Below, one piece after another: positions 11,415-20,379 of a stretch of DNA of 30,811 bases. Under the pieces are notes generated by a model. It had not been told where the DNA came from and made no database searches. It was given only the letters and a program-made list of their open reading frames with translations. Source of the stretch: a virus; IMG/VR virus record IMGVR_UViG_3300013132_000169, positions 1-30,811 of that record; one strand, written 5' to 3'. Numbering within the stretch: the stretch's first letter is position 1; each line of letters starts with the position of its first letter. The position numbers were made by a program, and so were the translations under genes.

Positions 11415-14384
11415 TTAAATTTGAACAACCGGAATATTAGTTAAAGTCACTTGGATTTTCAATCTTTGGAAAGTAATACTTCCAAATGATCTATCAACTA
11501 GTAAGTTTCCTACTGTAGGCAGATTCATCAAAATGGATTTAGATGCAGAGTGCGCTACGAATTCTGTTGAATACTGCCCATGTATAGAGTTCGCGTAAAC
11601 GCCGGTTCCTAAAACAGGTAAAATACCAAAAGAGCCTGCGCCAGAGACGCGAACGTCTTTCGTTGAAAAAGATGTTAGATCGCCAAAAGTCCAGCCTTGT
11701 GGCATCGGAATTCCATAAGGCGTATTTCCAACTGGTGCAATTTCTTGATTTCCAGCTGTCGTGTTCATGTTCAAATCGTATGTTAACGACATCAATCCGT
11801 TTTCAATAGAGTAACTAAACGAATCAATAGTTGTTGCAGCTCCTAAAACTGGAACCTCTCCATTTGTTCCTTTTAATCCCCATTCTGTAGCTAAGCCAGT
11901 AAAAGCGCTTGAAGGGCTGCCACCACCACCACCACCTTCACCGCCACCTTCACCGCTACCACCACCGCCACCACCGCCAGAGACGCGAACGTCTTTGAGG
12001 TAAGCAACGCGGATTTTGTCACCAGAAGCAAGCGCTTGTTCACCAGCTGGGAGCATAGCTCCAGCGAATGACATGCGAGTTACACCGCCAACAACGCTGA
12101 CAGTATAATCTTCATCTTGGTGCATTACGAGACGGTTAACAGAAACCACCATTGACGGAGCAAATGCTTTGTTGCTAAGGTCAATATAACCAGCAGCAAT
12201 CATTGCAGAGTCAACTTCGTACGCAGTTTCACGAACGTAGTTTTCACCGAACGCTTCAAGAGCAGCGGCACGAGCAGCTGCTTCAGCAGAAACAGCGGCT
12301 GCGCGAGCAGCTTCTTCAGCGTCAAGTTCAGATTGAAGAGCAGAAACAGCCGCAGCACGTGCGGATTCTTCAGCATCAATCTCAGCCTGTAAAGCAGCAT
12401 CAGCCGCTTGACGAGCCGCAGTTTCAGCAGCAAGTGCAGAACTGGAACCGGTTCCGAGAGAGCTAATAGCGTTGTTTAGATTGCTATCAGCAGCTTCGAA
12501 AGCAGCAACGATTTCGGTAAGCGAATCAAGAGCAGCTGGATCAACATTCGAAAGAATGTTGTTAATCTGCGATTGAAGATTTGCATCACCAGAAGCACGA
12601 GCGGTTGCTTCAGCAGAAACAGCTTCGCTTCTGTCGAAGATTTCTTGATCAATTTTTGCATCAAGAGCTTCTTCAGCAGCTTCAGCGCGTGCGGTTTCAT
12701 CAGAAATATCGCCAGCAAGAGCAGTGTCAGCAGCAGCACGAGCAGCAGCTTCATCTGCAATTTCTTCTGCACGAGCATCCGATTCAGCAGCAAGAGCAGC
12801 ACTAAGAGCAGTATCAGCGGCTGCGCGAGCAACGGCTTCTGCATCAATAGCGTCTTGAAGATCTTCATCAGCAGCTGCGCGAGCAGCAGCTTCTGCAGTT
12901 ACGGCAGCAGCACGAGCGACTTCTTCAGCGTCAATCTCAGCCTGAAGAGCAGCATCAGCAGCTGCACGGGCAGCAGCTTCAGCAGCATCGTCAGCAGCGC
13001 GAGTTGAAGCTTCAGCGGCAATTGCGTTAACACGAGCGGTTTGTTCAGCAGAAATAGCAGCTTCGCGAGCAGCTTCTTCAGCGTCAATTGCTTCTTGAAG
13101 ATCAGCATCCCCTGCAATACGAAGAGTTGCTTCAGCATCATCGGCAGCAGCGCGTGCAGCAGCTTCAGCAGCTACAGCAGCGGTACGAGCAGACGCTTCA
13201 GCAATATCGGCAGCTTCGCGAGCAGCTTCTTCTGCATCAAGTGCAGATTGAAGATCAGCATCGCCAGCAGCACGAGCGGTTGCTTCAGCAGCATCAGCAG
13301 CTGCACGAGCAGCAGCTTCTGCGGAAACAGCGGCAGCACGAGCGACTTCTTCAGCGTCAATTTCAGCTTGAAGAGCAGCTTCTGCTGCTTCAGCACGAGC
13401 AATTTCATCCGCGAGAGCTGAGCTTGAGCCAGTTCCAAGAGCGCTGATAGCATTATTTAGATTGCTATCAGCAGCTTGAAATGCAGCAACAACTTCAGTA
13501 AGAGAATCAAGAGCAGCTGGGTCGGTGTTGGAAAGAACGTTGTCAATCCGAACGCCAAGCGCCAGTTCAGCAGCGGTTGCACGAGCAACTTCGTCAGCAA
13601 GATCTGATTCAAGAACGTCGTCTGCAGCTTCACGAGCAGCAGCTTCTGCCGAGACAGCGGCAGCGCGAGCTGCAGCTTCAGCGGAAACAGCGGCAATACG
13701 AGCAGCTTCTTCTGCATCAATTGCGGATTCAAGAGCGGTGTCAGCAGCAGCGCGAGCTACTTCTTCAGCATCGATTTCGAGTTGAAGAGCAGCGTCTGCG
13801 GCTTCACGAGCAGTTTGTTCAGCAGAAACAGCAGCAGCACGTGCGGCTGCTTCAGCGGAAACAGCAGCTGCGCGAGCAGCTTCTTCTGCATCAATCTCAG
13901 CTTGTAAAGCGGCGTCTGCTGCTTCACGAGCGGAAGCTTCAGCAGAAACGGCAGCTGCACGAGCTGCTTCTTCTGCATCAAGTTCACCCTGAAGCGCTGT
14001 ATCAGCAGCTGCACGAGCAGCGGCTTCAGCAGCGAGATCAGCTTCAAGATCAGCAATAGCACCTTGGAGGTTATCGCCGACTTGATCTTCAAGAGCAGAA
14101 ATACTTGCTTCAAGGCTGCTTACAGCAGCTGCACGAGCAGCGGCTTCAGCGGCATCGCCTGAATCAACATATTGCTTGTTAGCAAGATCTGAACTTTCTG
14201 CAGGAGCTGCAGAAGATTTTGGACTTACAAGAAACTGCAGTTTATCGGCAGAATCAAGCTTAAAAAGCTCAACAGCTGCTCCTCCTGCATCTTTTGCGCG
14301 GACGGCTTGATTGTTGAGCACCAAAATCTTGGCACCATCAACCTCGCCATCCCCTATAAATTTCTTTTTAATAAAAATACTCAT
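11415..14384 (-). CDS. Long Ala-rich coiled-coil tail fibre or adhesin
   Basis: 989 residues. N-terminal about 75 residues form a small attachment domain ending DLANKQYVDSGDAAE, a common fibre motif. A very long rod (about 80-740) consists of 11-residue repeats such as AEAAARAAAVS and of ALQAEIDAEEAARAAA units, a hendecad coiled coil, probably trimeric. It is interrupted twice by a near-identical globular block (NVLSNTDPAALDSLTEVVAA, FQAADSNLNNAISALGTGSS), at residues about 282-322 and about 610-650. Next is a beta segment, a Gly/Ser/Glu-rich hinge (SGGGGGGGSGEGGGEGGG) and a beta-rich C-terminal head of about 165 residues, the likely receptor-binding part. Confidence 0.88.
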   Translation of the reverse strand: MSIFIKKKFIGDGEVDGAKILVLNNQAVRAKDAGGAAVELFKLDSADKLQFLVSPKSSAAPAESSDLANKQYVDSGDAAEAAARAAAVSSLEASISALEDQVGDNLQGAIADLEADLAAEAAARAAADTALQGELDAEEAARAAAVSAEASAREAADAALQAEIDAEEAARAAAVSAEAAARAAAVSAEQTAREAADAALQLEIDAEEVARAAADTALESAIDAEEAARIAAVSAEAAARAAAVSAEAAAREAADDVLESDLADEVARATAAELALGVRIDNVLSNTDPAALDSLTEVVAAFQAADSNLNNAISALGTGSSSALADEIARAEAAEAALQAEIDAEEVARAAAVSAEAAARAAADAAEATARAAGDADLQSALDAEEAAREAADIAEASARTAAVAAEAAARAAADDAEATLRIAGDADLQEAIDAEEAAREAAISAEQTARVNAIAAEASTRAADDAAEAAARAAADAALQAEIDAEEVARAAAVTAEAAARAAADEDLQDAIDAEAVARAAADTALSAALAAESDARAEEIADEAAARAAADTALAGDISDETARAEAAEEALDAKIDQEIFDRSEAVSAEATARASGDANLQSQINNILSNVDPAALDSLTEIVAAFEAADSNLNNAISSLGTGSSSALAAETAARQAADAALQAEIDAEESARAAAVSALQSELDAEEAARAAAVSAEAAARAAALEAFGENYVRETAYEVDSAMIAAGYIDLSNKAFAPSMVVSVNRLVMHQDEDYTVSVVGGVTRMSFAGAMLPAGEQALASGDKIRVAYLKDVRVSGGGGGGGSGEGGGEGGGGGGSPSSAFTGLATEWGLKGTNGEVPVLGAATTIDSFSYSIENGLMSLTYDLNMNTTAGNQEIAPVGNTPYGIPMPQGWTFGDLTSFSTKDVRVSGAGSFGILPVLGTGVYANSIHGQYSTEFVAHSASKSILMNLPTVGNLLVDRSFGSITFQRLKIQVTLTNIPVVQI

Positions 14385-14423
14385 TAAAAGTACCTTTCTA
14401 AATTGTTGTTATTATTGTTAATA

Positions 14424-14813
14424 TTAAACGATCGTTAAATAATGGAGAATGAAAACATCCCCCTCTTCAATAAATCCGTCCAAATCTTTTCCGTTCCAAT
14501 ATAGAACAGTTGAATCTGAATTAGAAATATCAAAACCTAAACCTTTAATTTGAGGTCCACCCCCGTGGCCTATAATCAATGAGATATTGTTGGGTTCTAA
14601 TGGTGCTTCTTGTAAAATAAGCTGTTTATTAGCGGCTTCTTGAGTCGTTATAACACGAGCTTCTATTTTCATAGATGCTCTTCCTGTTACACGCTCTTCT
14701 TCACCACTTTCACGCTTAATATAAAGTTCACCGTCAGTTTTTGCATAAACGGTAATTTTATTAGTAGTGGGTGCAGCGGGCGATGCTCTTTTGTTAAAAA
14801 TTAACTGAGACAT
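14424..14813 (-). CDS. Fibre-associated virion protein
   Basis: 129 residues, beginning MSQLIFNKRASPAAPTTNKI and TVYAKTDGELYIKRESGEEE, a pattern common at the N-termini of phage tail or fibre-linked proteins (short beta-hairpin with KTDG.LY.K). The C-terminal half is beta-rich. It starts by overlapping the stop of the previous gene and is followed 40 nt later by the long fibre gene, so it may be a connector or accessory of the fibre. No enzyme motif. Confidence 0.7.
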   Translation of the reverse strand: MSQLIFNKRASPAAPTTNKITVYAKTDGELYIKRESGEEERVTGRASMKIEARVITTQEAANKQLILQEAPLEPNNISLIIGHGGGPQIKGLGFDISNSDSTVLYWNGKDLDGFIEEGDVFILHYLTIV

Positions 14814-15037
14814 TATCGAACCTCTACCGCACTATTGGAATAAACAGAAAGCGAACCGTTTTCTGTAATTTCAACAAAATCGATAATTTTTAAATTATTA
14901 ACTTGCAATTCTAAAGGAGTAGTTACAAGCAACGCACTAAGGGTTGCCGTATTCCCTTCGCCGCCAGAACTAGCGACTTTTTTCTTTTTACCAACCACTA
15001 ACTCAGTAGTGACTGGATCAAAATGCAAATTAAACAT
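14813..15037 (-). CDS. Small protein in the adhesion module
   Basis: 74 residues: MFNLHFDPVTTELVVGKKKK, then a Gly/Ser/Thr linker and beta-strand pattern LEVNNLKIIDFVEITENGSL. No known motif. It overlaps the next gene by one base and follows the previous one by two bases, so it is part of a coupled three-gene set (15416-14424) under promoter copy E. Probably structural by context. Confidence 0.65.
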   Translation of the reverse strand: MFNLHFDPVTTELVVGKKKKVASSGGEGNTATLSALLVTTPLELQVNNLKIIDFVEITENGSLSVYSNSAVEVR

Positions 15038-15038
15038 T

Positions 15039-15416
15039 TTAAATTACCGTTAAGCTTAGTATCTCATCTTTATCAGCGTTAGTATAGACAATATTTACTG
15101 TCGCTACTGTAACGCCGCTTTGTCCCCCTCTTTTGTACACGTAAGTGCTGGTTGTATCAGTATGACTACCACTAAAGTAGTCAAAACTCTGCTTTACTAA
15201 CCCAGAGCTTACTTTAAGTGAACCATCCGGATTCACCTGTGTTAAGTTTGTCCCATCCCCTAGTCTAATCGAATCGTCTTGATCTGAAATAACCACTTCC
15301 ATCGCGTTAGCGACTACCACAGCTTCAGTTTGAACCCTGAGCGCATCCGAGCTTTCATCAAACGCTCGTTGCATTATTTGGTTTTGGTCTAATGAACTGT
15401 AGTTACGAATAGGCAT
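15039..15416 (-). CDS. Conserved virion protein next to the portal
   Basis: 125 residues. It begins MPIRNYSSLDQNQIMQRAFD and SSDALRVQTEAVVVANAMEV, a start seen on small structural proteins in many phages. The rest is beta-rich (DYFSGSHTDTTSTYVYKRGG, VATVNIVYTNADKDEILSLT). It is the first gene after promoter copy E, where the motif runs almost into an AGGTGAG ribosome binding site. Exact role unknown. Confidence 0.7.
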   Translation of the reverse strand: MPIRNYSSLDQNQIMQRAFDESSDALRVQTEAVVVANAMEVVISDQDDSIRLGDGTNLTQVNPDGSLKVSSGLVKQSFDYFSGSHTDTTSTYVYKRGGQSGVTVATVNIVYTNADKDEILSLTVI

Positions 15417-15425
15417 TTCTTCTCA

Positions 15426-15440
15426 CCTAAAGTTGTTAAA
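15426..15440 (-). promoter_or_regulatory. Phage promoter motif, copy E, fused to a ribosome binding site
   Basis: The minus strand reads TTTAACAACTTTAGGTGAG. The Shine-Dalgarno AGGTGAG begins directly after CTTT, leaving no space for a bacterial -10-to-start distance. This is one of the sites that argue for initiation immediately after the motif. Confidence 0.6.
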
Positions 15441-15478
15441 TTTGATTTAAAAAAATGTATTATTTTTTAAAGTCAATA

Positions 15479-17545
15479 TTATTGCGGAGTTAGCTCTTGA
15501 GGGCTGACTGGCGCATTTTCAAATGGTGCCGGTGGTCTTGGCATACTTGGGAGTTGTTGATTTTCAACTCCCGGACCAGACACGGACGCTGCTTGTTGTT
15601 GTCCCATTATATCATTCATTGGACTTCTTTCCAAGGTTCTATCTGGAATATTTTGTCCTTGAATTGGAATGCTCTGTCCAGTAGGCATTGGAGGAGCGGG
15701 CGGTTGAAGCGGCGGAAGAGGTTGTTCGCCTACTAATGCAAGAAGATCTGGATCGGTATTACGAAGAAGTTCGATGTGTTCAAGAATATGATTAAACACT
15801 TTTTCAGTTAGAACTGGATCACGACGAAGATCTGGATCAGCTAACACTGATTTGTGTTCCATAATGTGAAGACGATGAGCATCAATAGCAGTGGCTTGAA
15901 CATCTTCGCCTTCTGCCATTCTTTCGTTTTCAGATTTAATCAACATCAGCTCGCTTAATTCGCCTTCAAACATTGAATCAAGTCTTCCAGTATTCATTAC
16001 TTGAAAATACTGTTGTGGAGACTTAATTAAATTCATCTGAAGCATTTGCTCAGCCATTTGAACGCGGCCAGCAATAGTACGAGACAGAGGGTTGCCAACA
16101 TCGACAACCACACGATTGATAGAACTAATCTGCTCACCAGTAAACTCTTTAAGTTCCGTCCGATTATTTTTTCCAACAAGCGCAATCACCTTTGGTGTTT
16201 TAGCAAAATCTTTTAAAATATTAATTAATGCAGTTCCAACGTCTTCAATGAGCTTAACGTATGATTGTTGAAGTCCTGAAACGAATTGAAGTGACATACT
16301 TTGAACAAGAGCAAGCGCTGCTCCTGATTTTAGAGATGCTTCTGGATTTCCGCGAGAAACACTGTTAACTCCGGAGATGGTTTCAGCAGCTTGAATCAAA
16401 GTATCTAAGAACTTAAAGATTTCAGCGGGCGTTTGTGTGAAATTAATCGGTTCTGGCTTACTGTTTCCTTCAATAATATTCATTCCAGACTGTAAAGAAG
16501 CAAAAGAAACGTCAGCATCACGTGGAACGAACAAATTTTGAACACCAAAGGCGTTCTGGTTGGTCATAATCGTGCTATAAAGCGCGTTAATGCCTTCCTG
16601 AATGGGGAAAATGTCAAACATAGGGGTATAGCCATAAGGTGTTCCCATGATGTTTGAAGGCGCAATACGGAAGACTGGCATAGTGCGATAAGGCATTGGT
16701 GTATCAAGAAGCACGGCGTCAAAATCCACGAAAAGAAGATAGCGACCATCCGGCATTGACTCAGTGCGGCGATGAAAAAACTCATAAACAGGAATATCAT
16801 CAGTGTCGTCATTAGAAAACACTGCAAGACGATACACCGAACTTTGATTTTTAGGAGGAATTGACCGAATCTTGTCAGCAAGTTCAGGATATTTTGCAAT
16901 TAAGTCATACCTATTCTTAAAGGTACGACACATAATCCAATCATTATCCCAAGATTCTTTGGTTCCATCAACAACAACGTCAAATGGTGACAAATTTGAG
17001 AATTCAATCTCACCTTCGTAATTAAATTCACCGGTTTCTGGATCAACATCATATGCTTCTCCAGAAGTTGCGTTCCATTCTAACTTAATAAAGCCAGAAC
17101 CAAGCACAATTGCCATTTCGGTAGCAATTTTTAAATGATCTTCCAGGCGCTTTTCGCGCATGTAATAATCAAGGACACCGTTTGCTACATGTGTTTGAGC
17201 AAGAGATTTATAATCAGTGTTTACAGCACGAGCTTCCATCGTAGGACGATTGGAAGTAATCATCACGTAGATGTGTTGTGCAATATTTCTAAAATGATTT
17301 ACAGCAAGCTGAGTATATTCGCCTTGTTCACCCGTGAAATTAATACGATGACCAAACCCAAGGTCATTATCATATGCGCCATGATAAGCTCTCCACATGC
17401 GTTGAAGCTTTTCAAGATAAGCATTTGCTCGAAGAAGATTAAAAAACGATGCTGACTTCTCAAGAAGATTAGATGCGACCTGATCCGCAGGTTTTGCAGC
17501 AAAATAAACTTCATCAGCCGATTGATATTTGCTTTGACCGTCCAT
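15479..17545 (-). CDS. Portal protein, P22-like podovirus type
   Basis: 688 residues, the size of P22-type portals (about 700). N-terminal helical part ends with NHFRNIAQHIYVMITSNRPT. The clip/stem region has AVFSNDDTDDIPVYEFFHRR and MPDGRYLLFVDFDAVLL, and the wing has PFDVVVDGTKESWDNDW. SGVNSVSRGNPEASLKSGAA, LALVQSMSLQFVSGLQQSYV is the characteristic conserved helix. A Pro/Gln-rich C-terminal tail (about 640-688) is disordered or forms part of a barrel. Twelve copies form the DNA channel and bind TerL, whose gene lies immediately upstream (1-base gap). Confidence 0.92.
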   Translation of the reverse strand: MDGQSKYQSADEVYFAAKPADQVASNLLEKSASFFNLLRANAYLEKLQRMWRAYHGAYDNDLGFGHRINFTGEQGEYTQLAVNHFRNIAQHIYVMITSNRPTMEARAVNTDYKSLAQTHVANGVLDYYMREKRLEDHLKIATEMAIVLGSGFIKLEWNATSGEAYDVDPETGEFNYEGEIEFSNLSPFDVVVDGTKESWDNDWIMCRTFKNRYDLIAKYPELADKIRSIPPKNQSSVYRLAVFSNDDTDDIPVYEFFHRRTESMPDGRYLLFVDFDAVLLDTPMPYRTMPVFRIAPSNIMGTPYGYTPMFDIFPIQEGINALYSTIMTNQNAFGVQNLFVPRDADVSFASLQSGMNIIEGNSKPEPINFTQTPAEIFKFLDTLIQAAETISGVNSVSRGNPEASLKSGAALALVQSMSLQFVSGLQQSYVKLIEDVGTALINILKDFAKTPKVIALVGKNNRTELKEFTGEQISSINRVVVDVGNPLSRTIAGRVQMAEQMLQMNLIKSPQQYFQVMNTGRLDSMFEGELSELMLIKSENERMAEGEDVQATAIDAHRLHIMEHKSVLADPDLRRDPVLTEKVFNHILEHIELLRNTDPDLLALVGEQPLPPLQPPAPPMPTGQSIPIQGQNIPDRTLERSPMNDIMGQQQAASVSGPGVENQQLPSMPRPPAPFENAPVSPQELTPQ

Positions 17546-17546
17546 T

Positions 17547-19007
17547 TTATTTCTTCCTCACTCCAAATATTGCTTTATAGATGCTCATCTTGTCTTCTTT
17601 TAAAGGGGTAGCAGAATTAAATCCAGGTGCGTTTCTAACTTCAGGCGCGTAATACTGATAAAGCTCAGGAGTATGATGAGCGGGATATGGATTTTTATTG
17701 TAATTTATTGAGCGCACAAAGTATTTCAAAGCATCCACCGCATCATAATGTCCGTCATCAGGAGAACGAGCAAATCTATCCTTATTGATCGAGCTTTTCC
17801 ATTTTACATTCTTTAAATGCCGAAGTAAAGTTTTACATCTCGGATGAATAATAATTTGTTTCTTTGCCAAAAGAACGCGAAGTGTATTAATAGCAGCTTC
17901 GTTATTATCTTTTTTAGTGGCTTCAAATTTTATTTCGTTGTTACTAATGCGGCGAATTTCATTCAGTACAATATAATCAATATCGCTTACTCTTTTTGTT
18001 GGCGATTTTACTTCGTTAGTTAATGGATTTAACCAAAGTTCGCCTTCTTTTTTACGAATAGTGTCCACCAATCGAGGCAAATGAAGCTCTTGTCCATTGA
18101 TGACATACTCGTCTTCAATAATAATCTTAGCCGCTCTAAAATCGTAATAACCAAAAAGGATGACCGTTAAATCATTAAAGCCTAAGTCCATTGCTTCATA
18201 TGCGTCGTAAAACGGAGGCTTAGGCCATTCCTTTACAATCTCAGCATAAAGCTCATCTGTTGCTTCAGGAATAACAGACGTGTTGCTGTCTTTAACGATT
18301 TCACACAAAAGCTCACGTCTTGCTGCGTCTGTTGTTAACCCACCAAGCTCCTGGATTAACTCTTCGAGCTGATCTTTGGTGATACGAGGGTTATCAAACA
18401 CTGTTTTCTTAACAAGAGATCCTTTGTGATCAGCTTCTTCGATAAAGTTAATAAAATCGTGTTCAGATTCTTGAGGAGGCGTACTAGCAAGCACAAGCTT
18501 TCCGCGAGTAATAAGAGTTGTAGGAAGAAGAATGCTTTTTACAACGGTATCCAAATGATCGCAACTACCTGCTTCATCCACAATACAAATATGCGAGTCG
18601 CCACCGCGAAGTTTTTCAGCGTGACCGGAATCGGTTCCCGCTAATTGAATTTCCGATCCGTTTGGAAAATAATAAATATAATCTTTTGTGCGGAATTCCG
18701 GCTTAACGTCTTCAGGACAATCCTCTAAAAGCTTTTTAAAAAGAGGACGAACGTTATTATTGACTTGTAGTTTAGTTGGAGAAACGAATTTAACAATGCT
18801 GTTTGGAGTTTTGATGCATTGTTCAAGCGCAAGAACACAGAGAAGAAACGTTTTGCCGCTACGACGAGCAAGAAGCCAAGTGTGAATTTTAAACGGCGCG
18901 CTGTAATAAGACGAGTGCATTTGTTTTTGCACCGCATCTAGTTTCCATGAAAGCTCCCCCCGCCTCCACAGCTCTTTAATTGCATCGGATCTTGATATTT
19001 TACTCAT
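17547..19007 (-). CDS. terL: Terminase large subunit
   Basis: 486 residues. ATPase: Walker A LLARRSGKT (residues 45-53), Walker B HICIVDEAGS (139-148, D144 and E145), coupling motif LVLASTPP (171-178). Nuclease (RNase H-like): first acidic residue in YEAMDLGFNDLTVILFGYYD, a second acidic patch in RVSDIDYIVLNEIR, and a third in PDDGHYDAVDALKYF. The start overlaps the upstream gene's stop (ATGA). It cuts and pumps DNA into the prohead through the portal. The N-terminus is shorter than in some family members, but all motor and nuclease motifs are present. Confidence 0.95.
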   Translation of the reverse strand: MSKISRSDAIKELWRRGELSWKLDAVQKQMHSSYYSAPFKIHTWLLARRSGKTFLLCVLALEQCIKTPNSIVKFVSPTKLQVNNNVRPLFKKLLEDCPEDVKPEFRTKDYIYYFPNGSEIQLAGTDSGHAEKLRGGDSHICIVDEAGSCDHLDTVVKSILLPTTLITRGKLVLASTPPQESEHDFINFIEEADHKGSLVKKTVFDNPRITKDQLEELIQELGGLTTDAARRELLCEIVKDSNTSVIPEATDELYAEIVKEWPKPPFYDAYEAMDLGFNDLTVILFGYYDFRAAKIIIEDEYVINGQELHLPRLVDTIRKKEGELWLNPLTNEVKSPTKRVSDIDYIVLNEIRRISNNEIKFEATKKDNNEAAINTLRVLLAKKQIIIHPRCKTLLRHLKNVKWKSSINKDRFARSPDDGHYDAVDALKYFVRSINYNKNPYPAHHTPELYQYYAPEVRNAPGFNSATPLKEDKMSIYKAIFGVRKK

Positions 19008-19423
19008 GAGGGATCTTGTTCAAGAAGGCTCAATAATTCCTTGTTATCTAAATTCTTAGTTTCAACTTTAATTGTTTTAGGACTATTCTCTAAAACATTT
19101 AAAATCTTTGAAAAAATCTCAACGCGCTTTGCTTCTTCAAGCGTAAGTTCACGCTCATAAGAAACTTCTTTTAGCTTGTTAAGTTGCATTCTGCAAATAG
19201 CTTCTTGGTCGGTTGTTAAAAACTTATCAGCTTGAAATGCTGGTGTATTATCTACAGCAATAACTGGAGTCGTAGATTCAAGAAGTTTTTTAAGATGAGC
19301 AATTTCTTCTTCAAGCTCTTTATTTTTCTTAGAAAGCTTAACGATTGTTTTTTGTTGTGCTTCAGAAAATGCACGAAGTTCAGCAAAATCTTTCGCTTCA
19401 TTGAGCATTAAATCTAAAGACAT
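19004..19423 (-). CDS. Candidate terminase small subunit / packaging accessory protein
   Basis: 139 residues, helical. Residues 18-50 form a coiled coil (LRAFSEAQQKTIVKLSKKNK, ELEEEIAHLKKLL). The C-terminal part, LTTDQEAICRMQLNKLKEVS, YERELTLEEAKRVEIFSKIL, follows the pattern of small phage proteins encoded right before the large terminase. No clear N-terminal helix-turn-helix is seen, so DNA recognition is not shown. The four-base overlap with terL supports a shared role. The name is inferred mainly from position and helical make-up. Confidence 0.5.
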   Translation of the reverse strand: MSLDLMLNEAKDFAELRAFSEAQQKTIVKLSKKNKELEEEIAHLKKLLESTTPVIAVDNTPAFQADKFLTTDQEAICRMQLNKLKEVSYERELTLEEAKRVEIFSKILNVLENSPKTIKVETKNLDNKELLSLLEQDPS

Positions 19424-19425
19424 GG

Positions 19426-19716
19426 TTAAATCCTATTTTGAGTGCTTCTTAGCTGTTGACCAAGTTTAATGCCACCAACCAAAGCTCGAACGTCTTCAAT
19501 TTCTTTTGCTTTTTCTTGCATAAGAACGTTCTGTTCTTTTAATTGAACTTCAAACTGCTTAATTCTATTATCAACAGACTTAAATTCGTGATAAGCAGAA
19601 TACCCTGCTAATACCAAAAGCACAAGAGAATCAGTTAGTTGCGCTCCTAAAATCATAAGTTTTAGAGAAAAAGCGCAAAAAAGACCTAGTGGCAAAAATT
19701 TAGTTAATTTTTCCAT
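19426..19716 (-). CDS. Small membrane protein with coiled coil
   Basis: 96 residues. Two adjacent hydrophobic spans (FLPLGLFCAFSLKLMILGA and SLVLLVLAGYSAYHEF) precede a charged coiled coil (DNRIKQFEVQLKEQNVLMQE, AKEIEDVRALVGG). Such a layout (short hairpin in the membrane plus a soluble helix) occurs in holins and in accessory membrane proteins encoded near terminases. The endolysin starts 140 nt away on the other strand, so a lysis role is possible but not shown. Confidence 0.55.
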   Translation of the reverse strand: MEKLTKFLPLGLFCAFSLKLMILGAQLTDSLVLLVLAGYSAYHEFKSVDNRIKQFEVQLKEQNVLMQEKAKEIEDVRALVGGIKLGQQLRSTQNRI

Positions 19717-19810
19717 ACTTTCCTAACTGGTTGTTTTATAAGCATTTTTTGCGTAAACCACTTTTTTGTTAATTACCGTGAAAACGGCGGTTGGTGTTGC
19801 TATAAAATAC

Positions 19811-19850
19811 TTATAAATAAAGTTGTTAAATTAAACAACTATATTAGAGG
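19811..19850. promoter_or_regulatory. Divergent phage promoters, copies F (minus) and G (plus)
   Basis: Minus strand: TTTAACAACTTTATTTATAAG, about 105 nt before the gene at 19716. Plus strand: TTAAACAACTATATTAGAGGG, with the AGAGGG ribosome binding site right after the motif and ATG 19856. The two copies overlap as the inverted repeat TTGTTAAATTAAACAA. Confidence 0.65.
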
Positions 19851-19855
19851 GTTAC

Positions 19856-20377
19856 ATGAAACTAAATTACAAAGTCTGTCGTATGTGTTCATCGTTTATG
19901 CAAGCTCATCCTCAAAACCAGGGATGGATAAAGTGTCCATCTTGCGGATTTTGTAAGGTAGAAAAACAGATTATTACACCTGAATCCTATCTCATGGGTA
20001 GAGATACACAGTTTCCTCAAGAATTAACTGAAGAAGTTAGAAACAATATTATCATATTGCTTGAAAAAGTAAACGCTCTTCTTTGGGAATTAAAAATATC
20101 TCAAGCAAAAGTTTCATCCGGTTGGCGTCCTGCTGCAATTAATGCAAACGTCGCTAATGCCGCTAAAAAAAGTCACCACATGATGGGTAAAGCTGTCGAT
20201 ATATTAGACGATAAAAACCAGTCATTGGCTGCTAAAATACTAGCACAACCTGATCTTCTTAAAAAATATGATCTTTGGTTAGAAGATCCTGCTCACACTA
20301 AAGGCAAAAACACAAACTGGGTACATTTAGACATTGGGACTAGAACAGACCGTCCATTGCGAATGTTTAAGCCATAA
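19856..20377 (+). CDS. Endolysin: M15-type peptidase with N-terminal zinc ribbon
   Basis: 173 residues. The C-terminal domain has the M15 signature SHHMMGKAVDI (S106, H108, G111, D115) and WVHLDIG (H157), the usual two His and one Asp zinc ligands of D-Ala-D-Ala or L-Ala-D-Glu peptidases, plus SSGWRPAAIN before them. Residues 8-30 hold CRMC and CPSC, a zinc ribbon where endolysins usually carry a cell-wall domain. There is no signal peptide, so a holin would be needed. It is the only plus-strand gene in the left arm and is divergent from the packaging genes. Confidence 0.82.
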   Translation: MKLNYKVCRMCSSFMQAHPQNQGWIKCPSCGFCKVEKQIITPESYLMGRDTQFPQELTEEVRNNIIILLEKVNALLWELKISQAKVSSGWRPAAINANVANAAKKSHHMMGKAVDILDDKNQSLAAKILAQPDLLKKYDLWLEDPAHTKGKNTNWVHLDIGTRTDRPLRMFKP

Positions 20378-20379
20378 CA

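Noticed and set aside
12200-14113. Several 75-160 codon frames on both strands over the fibre gene
   Set aside because: They are shadows of the GC-biased Ala repeat: poly-Gln/Leu or Ser/Ala peptides without starts or ribosome sites.
19812-19819. TATAAATA, as in T4 late promoters
   Set aside because: Occurs here and at 11299 without consistent position relative to genes; the TTAACAACTATATA motif explains the site better.
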